NCBI GenBank assembly: GCA_030526935.1
Contig: JAUNBY010000136.1
Span: 1-7,851, forward strand
Source of the DNA: Clostridia bacterium
GTDB lineage: Bacteria > Bacillota > Clostridia > Christensenellales > Aristaeellaceae
DNA length: 7,851 bases
Direction of reading: 5' to 3'
Within the stretch, counting starts at the first letter, position 1; each line of letters opens with the position of its first letter. Under the pieces are notes generated by a model. That model ran no database searches, was not told where the DNA came from, and saw nothing but the letters and a program-made list of their open reading frames with translations. The position numbers and the translations under genes were made by a program. Of the stretch, positions 1 through 6,722 are shown piece after piece.

Positions 1-1040
1 AAATCGACGAGTATCTTGACCCGGCTGTCGTTTCGCTCCTTTACGGCGGCAAACGCCTCCACGACTTTGGAGAAGGGAAAGCGGTCGGTTATTATCGGCT
101 TGAGCGACATTCTGCCGTTTTCGAGAAGCGAGAGTATCTTTCTTCCGATGTTAGGAGTACCCGCCGCGCCTATAAGCGTTATGTTTCTTACGATTATCCG
201 GTCGAGCTTTACGTGATTGAGCTCCTGCTCGTAGAAGCCGGGGATGACGAGCTTTCCGGAACTGCGCACGGTAAGCATCACGTCGTTGAACAGTTCGGGG
301 GCTCCCGTGCTGTCGAGCACTATGTCCGCGCCTCTGCCGCCGGTATATTTCATGACCGATTCAACTAGGTCTTCCTTTTTGAGATCTATCAGTGTATCCG
401 CGCCTAGTTGTCTTCCTATTTCGAGCTTTTTATCCTTGCGCCCGGCGAGCATTATCCTGCCTATACCCATGGCTCTCGCGCAAGCCATACCGCCAAGCCC
501 TATGGGGCCGGTGCCTATTACGAGGAGGTTGAGATCCGGCGCTATGCCCGCCCGCAAAAGCCCGTAAAGCCCGATAGACGCCGGCTCTATAACGGCGGCT
601 TCGTCGAGCGGAACGTTATCGGCGACTTTGAAGGTAAGTCTTTCGGGCATGAGCATGTATTCCGAAAAGGCGCCCGGCCAGCACTGGTTTATAGTACCTA
701 TGGGGCGGCCGAACTCGCAATTCTGGTATTCTCCCTTAAGGCACTGCTCGCATTCGCCGCAGGAATAGCCCGTGTCGCTTATGACCCTGTCGCCCGCCTT
801 GAGCCGCCGCGTTTCCTTTCCCGTCTCGACGACGACGCCCGACCATTCGTGGCCCAATCTCACCGGGTATATGGGGTTCATTCCGTCGCCAAGCGTAAGC
901 GTTCCCGCGGCAATCGCCGCGTCGGTCGCGCATATTCCGGTATGGCATACCTTGCAAAGCACGTCCCGGGGGCCTACTTCGGGCATTGGCATATCCACCA
1001 GGCGAAGGTCTCCCGGCGCGTTAGCTAACAATACTTTCAT
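1..1040 (-). CDS. Zinc-dependent medium-chain alcohol/polyol dehydrogenase (sorbitol/threonine dehydrogenase-like), 3' end cut by window edge
   Basis: The reading frame opens at ATG 1040-1038, has no stop, and leaves the window after 346 codons, the last residues reading VKILVD. That resembles a family C-terminus, so only a few residues are probably missing. The fold is a GroES-like catalytic domain followed by a Rossmann domain. Visible catalytic-zinc ligands are Cys37 (GICATD), His64-Glu65 (GHEW) and probably Glu152 (EPAS). A full structural-zinc lobe is present at Cys94, Cys97, Cys100 and Cys108. The nucleotide-binding glycines are GTGPIG at 176-181. At the end of the second Rossmann strand AGRK (199-202) stands where NAD enzymes carry Asp, which suggests NADP(H). 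Members oxidise a secondary alcohol of a sugar, polyol or amino acid to a ketone. GAGG lies about 6 nt before the ATG. It is the last visible gene of the transport operon, 38 bp after the SDR, so a polyol or sugar acid is a likely substrate. The exact substrate cannot be read from sequence. Confidence 0.9.
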   Translation of the reverse strand, partial: MKVLLANAPGDLRLVDMPMPEVGPRDVLCKVCHTGICATDAAIAAGTLTLGDGMNPIYPVRLGHEWSGVVVETGKETRRLKAGDRVISDTGYSCGECEQCLKGEYQNCEFGRPIGTINQCWPGAFSEYMLMPERLTFKVADNVPLDEAAVIEPASIGLYGLLRAGIAPDLNLLVIGTGPIGLGGMACARAMGIGRIMLAGRKDKKLEIGRQLGADTLIDLKKEDLVESVMKYTGGRGADIVLDSTGAPELFNDVMLTVRSSGKLVIPGFYEQELNHVKLDRIIVRNITLIGAAGTPNIGRKILSLLENGRMSLKPIITDRFPFSKVVEAFAAVKERNDSRVKILVD

Positions 1041-1059
1041 AATTTTCCTCTTTTCCGGT

Positions 1060-1081
1060 TAGAGTGTGTCAACACGCTCTA
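1060..1081 (-). other. Short inverted repeat between the SDR and MDR genes
   Basis: Arms 1060-1068 (TAGAGTGTG) and 1073-1081 (CACGCTCTA) flank a four-base loop. The arms match at eight of nine positions. The odd pair is a G-U wobble if read on the plus strand and a C-A mismatch in the minus-strand mRNA. The hairpin includes the SDR stop codon TAG (1081-1079) and ends about 20 nt before the MDR start. No U-run follows it on the minus strand, so it is not an intrinsic terminator for the operon. It could modulate translation or decay at this junction, or be chance. Confidence 0.4.
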
Positions 1082-1867
1082 GAAATCTCTGGTGTATCCG
1101 CATATCCAACCGCCGTCTATCGTGACGATGGATCCCGTCATATATTTCGCGTCCTCGGACGCCAGGAAGCATGTCATCGCCGCTATGTCGTCCGGCTCTC
1201 CGGGATGCCCCTGCGGTATATGCGAGGTGAGCGCCTTAGCCTTTTCGGGATCGGAGTAGAAAAGCGCTTTCGTTCCCTCAAAAAGTATGGAGCCGGGGGC
1301 TATTCCGTTGACCCTTATGTTTTCCGGAGCCAATTCCAGAGCCATGGCCTTAGTGAGGTTGAAAACTCCGGCTTTCGCGGCGGTAAACGCGCATTGAAGC
1401 CTCAGCGGGGTAAGTCCAACTATGGAGCCTATGTTGATTATGGAACCTCCGCTTTTTTGAGAAATCATCTGCCTTATCGCGGGCTTTGAGCAGTAGTAGA
1501 CGCCGTTGAGGTCGATGTTAATGATACGCTGCCACAAATCGTCGTCGTACTCGTGTATGGGTTTTCTGTACTCCGGGCCGCCGTTTATTCCGGCGTTGTT
1601 GACAAGGCAATCGAGCCTGCCAAACAGCTCGACGGTCTTATCGACCATATCGCAGGCGCTTTGCCTGTCGGAAACGTCGGTGACGACCGGTTCGCAAGCC
1701 TGTCCCTTAGCCTTTATCTCATTTGCTACGGCTTCGAGTGTCTTGAGCGTCCTTCCGGCTACGACGACCTTCGCGCCGTTCTGCGCGAACTGACGCGCCA
1801 TGGCGCTTCCTATGGCGCCGCCGCCTCCGGTGACGATTACTACTTTATCCTTTAAATCCACGCGCAT
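1079..1867 (-). CDS. Short-chain dehydrogenase/reductase (classical SDR) with Phe at the catalytic Tyr position
   Basis: This is a 262-residue cytosolic Rossmann-fold oxidoreductase, about the usual length of classical SDRs. The cofactor motif is TGGGGAIG (13-20), NNAG is at 90-93 and the catalytic-helix Asn is Asn121. The active-site Ser is Ser148 (NIGS) and Lys is Lys165. The expected YxxxK reads F161-T-A-A-K165: Phe161 (TTT) sits 13 residues after Ser148 and 4 before Lys165, exactly the Tyr position. AGR at 37-39, at the end of the second beta strand, suggests NADP(H) rather than NAD. The C-terminal TIDGGW is typical of the family. The start ATG has GGAGG seven bases upstream. The gene follows the second permease by 22 bp and precedes the MDR by 38 bp, so it probably acts on the imported sugar or its MDR product. 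Loss of the Tyr hydroxyl would normally cripple hydride transfer. The protein may work unusually, have changed role, or belong to a clade where Phe is normal. Confidence 0.9.
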   Translation of the reverse strand: MRVDLKDKVVIVTGGGGAIGSAMARQFAQNGAKVVVAGRTLKTLEAVANEIKAKGQACEPVVTDVSDRQSACDMVDKTVELFGRLDCLVNNAGINGGPEYRKPIHEYDDDLWQRIINIDLNGVYYCSKPAIRQMISQKSGGSIINIGSIVGLTPLRLQCAFTAAKAGVFNLTKAMALELAPENIRVNGIAPGSILFEGTKALFYSDPEKAKALTSHIPQGHPGEPDDIAAMTCFLASEDAKYMTGSIVTIDGGWICGYTRDF

Positions 1868-1889
1868 ATATATGCCTCCAAATCTGTTA

Positions 1890-2870
1890 TTAAGCCGGTA
1901 TCTTGCGCTTTTGCTTCATTATATCGAACAGCACCGCGCCCGCCATCAGCGCTCCCTGAACCGCGACGCGCATGGTGGTGGGAAGACCCAGGAATATTAT
2001 GGCGTTTTCCGCCACGAACACGAGCGTTATGCCTATCAGTATTCCAAGGGGCGAACCTTTGCCGCCCGAGAGCGAAACGCCTCCGACGACGCATCCCGCT
2101 ATGGCCCTGAATTCCCAACCGTCGCCCGTCTCGGGAAGTCCGTAGCCAAGCTCCATCGTGAAAAGCACACCCGCTACGCCCGACAACAGCGCCGAGAGCA
2201 TGTAGGCTATCATGCGTATTTTCGTCACGTTGATGCCCGCTATAGTCGCCACCTCGCGGTTGTCGCCTGTGGCGAGAAGCCGCCTTCCCCATACGGTCTT
2301 TTTAATTACTATGAACGCTATGACGTATATGGCGACCATTATCCAGAAATGCGGCTGCATTCCCAGATACCTGGTCTTTGCGATTGCCACGAAGGGCGAC
2401 GAGTCGATATTGAGCTGATACCCCTTTATAAACAGGTATCTCGCGCCTCCGACCATATACAGTGAACCCATGGTCGCCACGAAATCGGGAACCCCGAAGT
2501 GAACGACGAGCGTTCCGTTGAAAAGCCCGACCAGCACACAGCACAGAAGCGCCACCAATACCGCCGGAACGGTGCTCCAACCAAAATCAAGTATCAAGGC
2601 CGCGGTTATGATACCGCCGAATCCCGCGACGCGCCCGGTCGAAATATCGACGTTGCCCGTCATGAGCGTAAACGACGAGCCAAGCGCGGTTATGGCGATA
2701 AACGGTATCTGCGTAAACATCGCCGTGAAATTGCTCAGCGATAAAAAGTCGGGGCGGAAAACCGTCGTTATCGCCATTATTGCGAGCAGCGGTATAAGCA
2801 CCGTAAACTCGTCGGAACGCGCCAGACGCTTAAGCCCGTTTACGTCCTTTTTGATGATTTGCTCACTCAT
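1890..2870 (-). CDS. Sugar ABC transporter permease (RbsC/BPD_transp_2 family), second permease
   Basis: This is a 326-residue integral inner-membrane protein of the ribose/galactose-type permease family (LivH/LivM-like fold). A short cytosolic N-terminus of about 20 residues leads into many hydrophobic segments, roughly at 22-38, 54-72, 80-95, 100-120, 176-190, 220-240, 255-290 and 296-316. Family signatures are TGNVDIS (71-77), the cytosolic coupling segment GDNREVATIAGINVTKIR (202-219), and GGVSLSGGKGSPLG (263-276). The coupling segment should contact the ATPase. The start ATG has AAAGGAGGG about nine bases upstream, overlapping the end of the preceding permease gene, which lies only 15 bp away and suggests translational coupling. 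It differs clearly from the first permease, so the translocation pore is probably a heterodimer, as in the Lsr or YtfT/YjfF systems. The substrate cannot be deduced. Confidence 0.93.
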   Translation of the reverse strand: MSEQIIKKDVNGLKRLARSDEFTVLIPLLAIMAITTVFRPDFLSLSNFTAMFTQIPFIAITALGSSFTLMTGNVDISTGRVAGFGGIITAALILDFGWSTVPAVLVALLCCVLVGLFNGTLVVHFGVPDFVATMGSLYMVGGARYLFIKGYQLNIDSSPFVAIAKTRYLGMQPHFWIMVAIYVIAFIVIKKTVWGRRLLATGDNREVATIAGINVTKIRMIAYMLSALLSGVAGVLFTMELGYGLPETGDGWEFRAIAGCVVGGVSLSGGKGSPLGILIGITLVFVAENAIIFLGLPTTMRVAVQGALMAGAVLFDIMKQKRKIPA

Positions 2871-2885
2871 CCCAAGCGCCCTCCT

Positions 2886-3869
2886 TTATAGCGTTATGCG
2901 CCGGTTTTCGATGCGCTTGCGCTGTATGTCGAGTATGACCGCCATAACCAGCACCGCGCCTATCAAAACCAGCTGCAAATTCGTATCAAGATTCAGTATG
3001 CGAAGCGCGTACCACAAAACGTGGAAAAGCAGCACGCCCAGGCCGACCCCGTACATGGAACCCGCGCCGCCCGACATGGATATGCCGCCTATGGCGCAGC
3101 AGATTATGGTTCTGAATTCCCTTCCCGTTCCGAAGGCGGAATTGGCGGTGGCGTTTGACAACACGTCGAACATACCGCCCGTCGCGGCCAGCATTCCGGA
3201 TATGACGAACACCGCCCACTTTATGCGGGTGACGTTTATTCCCGCCATCAAAGCCGCATCCCTGTTGCCGCCGACGGCTCGAAGCTTATAGCCAAACTTG
3301 GTTCTGCGGATAATAAAGTCCGTCAGGACTATGAGCGCTATGAATATGAAGAAAAGCCAGTTAAGCCCCAAAGGACGCGCCCGGGTAAAGCCGGAGGTGC
3401 CAAGGGAGCTTACGGATATGGGAACGCCCTGCGTTATGGTGACCGCCAGTCCCTGGCAGATGTACTGCGTGGCAAGCGTCGTTATCCACGAGCTAAGCCC
3501 CAATTTAGTCACGCAGAATCCGTTTACGAAGCCCACTAGCCCGCCCGCAAGCAAACCTACTATAATGCATGGCACAAGAGAGAATCCCCAATTCTGACAC
3601 GCTACGCCGAACATGACCCCGGCGAAACATCCGCTCATTCCAAGCGACAGATCTATCTCTCCCGACATGATGATAAAGCCCTGTCCGAGCGCCGCCGCTC
3701 CAATGAATATGGAGCCTGTGAGTATAGATGAGAAGTATCTCCAGGTAAAAAAATTCTTGTTGAGGGAAGACGTGATTACGCAAAGTATCACTATCGGTAT
3801 CAAAACGCCGATCTCAGGCGTAAGGAGCACGCGCATTCCCAGCCTGTTATTACGTAGTTTTCTTTCCAC
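2886..3869 (-). CDS. Sugar ABC transporter permease (RbsC/BPD_transp_2 family), first permease
   Basis: This is a 327-residue multi-spanning membrane protein using the GTG start at 3869. Family motifs are SGEIDLSLG (69-77), GGNRDAALMAGINVTRIK (200-217), which is the ATPase-coupling loop, and GGISMSGGAGSMYG (261-274). Hydrophobic segments lie near 18-34, 50-68, 78-92, 97-118, 128-145, 170-188, 217-233, 255-288 and 298-314. The frame stays open to GTG 3890 and ATG 3887, giving 334 or 333 residues. Those starts overlap the ATPase stop codon and have no Shine-Dalgarno sequence. The GTG at 3869 has AAAGGAG seven bases upstream, so it is preferred. If the ATG at 3887 were used, TGATG would couple it directly to the ATPase gene. 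It should pair with the second permease and bind the double ATPase. Confidence 0.92.
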   Translation of the reverse strand: MERKLRNNRLGMRVLLTPEIGVLIPIVILCVITSSLNKNFFTWRYFSSILTGSIFIGAAALGQGFIIMSGEIDLSLGMSGCFAGVMFGVACQNWGFSLVPCIIVGLLAGGLVGFVNGFCVTKLGLSSWITTLATQYICQGLAVTITQGVPISVSSLGTSGFTRARPLGLNWLFFIFIALIVLTDFIIRRTKFGYKLRAVGGNRDAALMAGINVTRIKWAVFVISGMLAATGGMFDVLSNATANSAFGTGREFRTIICCAIGGISMSGGAGSMYGVGLGVLLFHVLWYALRILNLDTNLQLVLIGAVLVMAVILDIQRKRIENRRITL

Positions 3870-3876
3870 GCCCCTG

Positions 3877-3883
3877 CTCCTTT
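3877..3883 (-). promoter_or_regulatory. Shine-Dalgarno AAAGGAG that decides the first permease start
   Basis: AAAGGAG on the minus strand lies seven bases before GTG 3869-3867 and downstream of the alternative in-frame ATG at 3887. Its strength and spacing favour initiation at GTG 3869, removing seven residues (MMERSRG) from the longest frame. Because it sits just past the ATPase stop, ribosomes finishing the ATPase could re-initiate there. Confidence 0.6.
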
Positions 3884-3886
3884 CCA

Positions 3887-5449
3887 TCACGCTATAGTTT
3901 TAAACGTCGTCACGGCAAGTTCCATGATTTTGGCGTCGCTGGCTTCATCGCGGGAAAGCTCGCCCACGACGCGACCCTCCGCCATCACGATGAACCTGTC
4001 CGACATGCCCATAAGCTCCGGAAGCTCCGAGGAAATCATAATTATCGCAACGCCGTCAACAGCCATATCGCTTATCAGGCCGTATATTTCATTTTTACTG
4101 CCTACGTCAATGCCCTTTGTCGGCTCGTCCAGAATCATTATCTTGGGCTTGGCGTTGAGCGAGCGGGCTATGACGACCTTTTGCTGATTGCCGCCCGAGA
4201 GCGTCAAGACCTTTGTAGCCATAGACGGCGCTTTAATCCTGAGCTTATCGAAATACTCCTTAACGCGCCTGGCTATGCGTCCGGCCATGACGACGGGGCC
4301 GTTGGAAATCGCGGCGAGGTTTGATATGGCGATGTTGTTTTTGATGTCCCATACGAAGTTGAGGCCATATTTCTTTCTGTCCTCGCTCACCATTCCTATT
4401 GCGTGATCGACGGCCGCCTGAGTAGAGGGTATTGAAACCTCCTTGCCGTCTATGAAGATTTTGCCGGACTTTACCGGAAGCATTCCGTAAAGCGCCATGC
4501 ACACCTCGCTGCGCCCGGCGCCCACCAGTCCGGCCATGCCGAGAATCTCTCCCTCCCTTACGGTGAAGGACACGTTTTCAATCAGATGGCGGTTGGCGAC
4601 ATAGGGGTGATCGACCGTGAGATTTTCAACCCGCAATACCTCGCGGCTTATATCGGCCTTTTTCTTGTCATACATATTGCTCAAATCGCGGCCTATCATG
4701 TCGTGAATTATTAGCTGCGTATCATAGCCGCTTCGCTCGAAGGTCGAGATATTCTTGCCGTCGCGAAGTATAGTCACCCTGTCGGTCAATTCGAGTATTT
4801 CCGCGAGCTTATGAGTCACGAATACTATCGACGCGCCCTTTGCCTTCAACTGCCTGACTACGCGGAAAAGATGCGCCACGTCCGAATTTGAAAGCGAAGT
4901 CGTAGGTTCGTCGAGTATCAAAACCTTGGGGTCGGTAGCCAGCGCCCTCGCTATCATGAGCATCTGCTGCTGGCCTATCGAGAGCTTTCTGACGTCGGCT
5001 CTCGGGTCGAGGTCTATGCCGTTTTTCGTCAGAAGCTCGCTCGCCGCATCGTACATATGCCTGAAATTGACGAACGGCGTTTTTTCCTTAGTTTTAAGTC
5101 CCTTTTCGGCCCTCACCTTATCCAGCCGCAGATCAGACATATATATGTTTTCGGCGACCGAGAAGAACTTGAGCACGTTTATTTCCTGCGGGACATAGCC
5201 TATGCCCAGCTTCATGGCGTCGTAGGGGCTTGTGGGCTTTATGGTCTCGCCGGACAGCTTTATCTCGCCCGTATACGTGCCATGTGGATATATGCCGTTG
5301 AGCACCTTCAGAAGCGTCGATTTACCCGCGCCGTTTTCGCCTATCAATCCCAAAACCTCGCCGGGACGCACGTTCAGACACACGTTGTCGTTCGCGAGAA
5401 CTCCGGGAAATTTCTTCGTTATATTGACAGCCTCGAGCACATATTCCAT
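3887..5449 (-). CDS. Sugar ABC transporter ATP-binding protein, double NBD (RbsA/MglA/XylG type)
   Basis: This 520-residue cytosolic ATPase has two fused nucleotide-binding domains and powers carbohydrate import. NBD1 is intact: Walker A GENGAGKST (37-45), Q-loop Gln88, signature LSIGQQ (156-161), Walker B LILDE (177-181) and H-loop His213. NBD2 is degenerate in the family's usual way: Walker A reads GLVGAGRS (307-314) with Arg313 in place of Lys, the signature is LSGGNQQK (417-424), Walker B is IMILDE (437-442), and Ser replaces the switch His in ISSE (472-475). A basic stretch near residues 107-130 looks like an extra loop and may account for a length somewhat above the usual 500. The start ATG has an imperfect AAGGTG a few bases upstream. 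Its TGA stop (3889-3887) overlaps the longest reading frame of the next permease. It follows the binding protein after a 141-bp gap containing a strong stem-loop, so it is probably made at a lower level. Confidence 0.96.
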   Translation of the reverse strand: MEYVLEAVNITKKFPGVLANDNVCLNVRPGEVLGLIGENGAGKSTLLKVLNGIYPHGTYTGEIKLSGETIKPTSPYDAMKLGIGYVPQEINVLKFFSVAENIYMSDLRLDKVRAEKGLKTKEKTPFVNFRHMYDAASELLTKNGIDLDPRADVRKLSIGQQQMLMIARALATDPKVLILDEPTTSLSNSDVAHLFRVVRQLKAKGASIVFVTHKLAEILELTDRVTILRDGKNISTFERSGYDTQLIIHDMIGRDLSNMYDKKKADISREVLRVENLTVDHPYVANRHLIENVSFTVREGEILGMAGLVGAGRSEVCMALYGMLPVKSGKIFIDGKEVSIPSTQAAVDHAIGMVSEDRKKYGLNFVWDIKNNIAISNLAAISNGPVVMAGRIARRVKEYFDKLRIKAPSMATKVLTLSGGNQQKVVIARSLNAKPKIMILDEPTKGIDVGSKNEIYGLISDMAVDGVAIIMISSELPELMGMSDRFIVMAEGRVVGELSRDEASDAKIMELAVTTFKTIA

Positions 5450-5485
5450 TTTGTCACCTTGCTTTCTATGCGCGTTTCATTCACA

Positions 5486-5515
5486 GGGGGCTTGCCTAAG
5501 GCAAGGCAAGCCCCC
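5486..5515. terminator. Strong intercistronic stem-loop between binding-protein and ATPase genes; terminator-like only on the plus strand
   Basis: Perfect 12-bp arms, GGGGGCTTGCCT (5486-5497) and AGGCAAGCCCCC (5504-5515), enclose a six-base loop. On the plus strand GTTTTATT follows, the form of an intrinsic terminator. On the minus strand, which is the operon's direction, the stem is followed by TGTGAATG with no U-run. It lies about 75 nt after the binding-protein stop and 36 nt before the ATPase start. Similar stems after binding-protein genes are known to block 3' exonucleases or cause partial termination, so that more binding protein than membrane components is made. That role is inferred here. 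GGCAAG occurs twice in a row (5500-5510), allowing a shorter alternative hairpin. Confidence 0.65.
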
Positions 5516-5590
5516 GTTTTATTGAACTATACCCTTTTCATCCGCTAACGCCGTTCTGCGACCGTTATGAGTTTCGCCGTATTACAGGTA

Positions 5591-6604
5591 TTATTGGAAG
5601 AAGGTGGCGACCTGCGCGGCTATGTCGCGATGGTAGGCAATGCCGTTCTCGCCTTCGCCGTCCATGGTCACGACGGGGGCTACGAGGTCGGTCCACAGCG
5701 GTACTTCGCCGCCGCGGAATATGATGTCGAGGTATTCCATGGTCTTATACGCCTCGGCGTACAGCGGCTGGGCGACTATGGCCAGGACTTTTCCGGCTTC
5801 GAGGTAGTCGAGGTTGCCCTCTGTGGCGTCCATGCCGATGATGGCGATTTCGCCGTCAGCCTTGCCGGCCTTGGTGGCGGCGTCGGCCCAGGTGATGGGG
5901 GAGTTGCCGGTGAGGCCGAAAGCGCCGATGATGTCGGGGTTGGCCTGAATGATGGCGAGGTTGATGGCGGTGGCGCTGTCGACCACGCCGCCTTCGAGTT
6001 CGGTCTCAAGAAGCTTTATTTCGTCGAGATCCATGGTCTCGGCGAGCTTCGCCCATGTCGCGCGGAAGGATTCGCTTCCGGCGTTCTCGGTGACGTTCTT
6101 GGTGTTCTGGGTGATGGCTACGCTGCCGGCCTTGCCTTCGAGGGTGGCGGCCATAAGTTCTGCGGCCTGCTGTCCATAGAGAACCGGGTCGCAGGCCATG
6201 TTGAAGACTAAGCCTTCGGGAAGCGAGCCGTCTTCCTGGACGTGGCTGAAGTGCGGTATGCCGACTATGACGCCGTCATAGGCGACGGAGGCTATGGTCT
6301 CATAGGAGCTGGAGTCGCCGGCCCAAAGAAGAAGTCCGTTGCCGCCTTCAGCCGCGAACGCCTGAGCCGCCGCGAACGCTTCGGAGGAGTCTCCGCCCTC
6401 TGTGCCTATGACCTTGGCGTTGGTATATCCAAGGGCTTCAGCTGCCTGAAGGAATCCGAGCTGCACGATGCGGTGAACGGGGTGGTTCATGCTGTCCATG
6501 CAGATGGCGACAGAATAGTCGGCTGGATTAAAGTCGTCCGCCATGGCCAATGGAGCTGCCGCGAGCAGGGTCAAAGCCAGAACTATCGCAAGGATTTTTT
6601 TCAT
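5591..6604 (-). CDS. Periplasmic sugar-binding protein of the ABC importer (RbsB-like, peripla_BP_4 type)
   Basis: This 337-residue secreted receptor captures a sugar and presents it to the permeases. Residues 1-22 form a signal peptide: KK at 2-3, a hydrophobic core and A20-M21-A22 before DD, fitting signal peptidase I. No lipobox Cys is present, so the mature protein is predicted soluble, not a lipoprotein. The mature part has the two-lobe type I fold, beginning YSVAICMDSMNHPVHR and including features such as IIGMDATEGN that fit the ribose/galactose-binding family. The start ATG is preceded by GGGAGG with ten bases of spacing. It is the first gene of the operon, after a promoter and an operator-like palindrome. 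Codon use differs from its neighbours: by my count ATC serves about 13 of 24 Ile codons here against about 5 of 22 in the SDR gene, consistent with high expression. The ligand is unknown. Confidence 0.93.
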   Translation of the reverse strand: MKKILAIVLALTLLAAAPLAMADDFNPADYSVAICMDSMNHPVHRIVQLGFLQAAEALGYTNAKVIGTEGGDSSEAFAAAQAFAAEGGNGLLLWAGDSSSYETIASVAYDGVIVGIPHFSHVQEDGSLPEGLVFNMACDPVLYGQQAAELMAATLEGKAGSVAITQNTKNVTENAGSESFRATWAKLAETMDLDEIKLLETELEGGVVDSATAINLAIIQANPDIIGAFGLTGNSPITWADAATKAGKADGEIAIIGMDATEGNLDYLEAGKVLAIVAQPLYAEAYKTMEYLDIIFRGGEVPLWTDLVAPVVTMDGEGENGIAYHRDIAAQVATFFQ

Positions 6605-6632
6605 GATAAGGTTTCCTCCCTTTATTTTCTTG

Positions 6633-6647
6633 CCTCGCTTTGCGAGG
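6633..6647 (-). other. Small GC hairpin in the binding-protein mRNA leader
   Basis: CCTCGC (6633-6638) and GCGAGG (6642-6647) form a 6-bp stem with a three-base loop. It lies about 30 nt before the binding-protein start and about 10 nt before its Shine-Dalgarno sequence in mRNA order. It is followed by an A-rich, unstructured run. It could protect the leader or keep the ribosome site open. No known riboswitch fold was recognised in the leader. Confidence 0.35.
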
Positions 6648-6671
6648 AAAACAGATCGACGTCAAGGCGTT

Positions 6672-6687
6672 GTGTAATCGGTTACGC
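6672..6687. promoter_or_regulatory. LacI-family / cre-like operator downstream of the sugar-operon promoter
   Basis: The plus strand reads GTGTAATCGGTTACGC, an imperfect palindrome with central CG at 6679-6680. It matches the cre consensus TGWAANCGNTNWCA at 13 of 14 positions (6673-6686) and the GalR-type GTGKAANCGNTTNCAC at 15 of 16. Its centre is near +37 relative to the predicted start, a place where a bound LacI-family protein (CcpA or a local sugar repressor) would block elongation. No regulator gene is in the window, so global catabolite control cannot be told from local induction. Confidence 0.65.
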
Positions 6688-6722
6688 TAAAAGCATAAAG
6701 TTCTAAATCCAAGTTCAAGATG

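Noticed and set aside
307..314. Arg for Lys in the second Walker A of the ATPase (residues 307-314 of the protein at 3887-5449) as a damaging mutation
   Set aside because: GAGR in the second domain is normal for RbsA/MglA-type double ATPases, where only the first site is catalytically standard. Coordinates here are protein residues, not bases.
408..1028. Plus-strand open frame of 206 residues opposite the MDR gene
   Set aside because: It shows no family motifs, while the minus-strand frame over the same bases shows all zinc ligands and the Rossmann glycines.
2518..3291. Plus-strand open frame of 257 residues spanning two permease genes
   Set aside because: It crosses the junction of two well-supported minus-strand membrane-protein genes and has a low-complexity Ser/Pro/Met-rich translation, typical of an antisense shadow.
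5567..6211. Plus-strand open frame of 214 residues opposite the binding-protein gene
   Set aside because: It is Gly/Val/Asp-rich with no recognisable motif, and it mirrors the GC-biased third positions of the real minus-strand gene. The true frame has a signal peptide, a ribosome site and family features.
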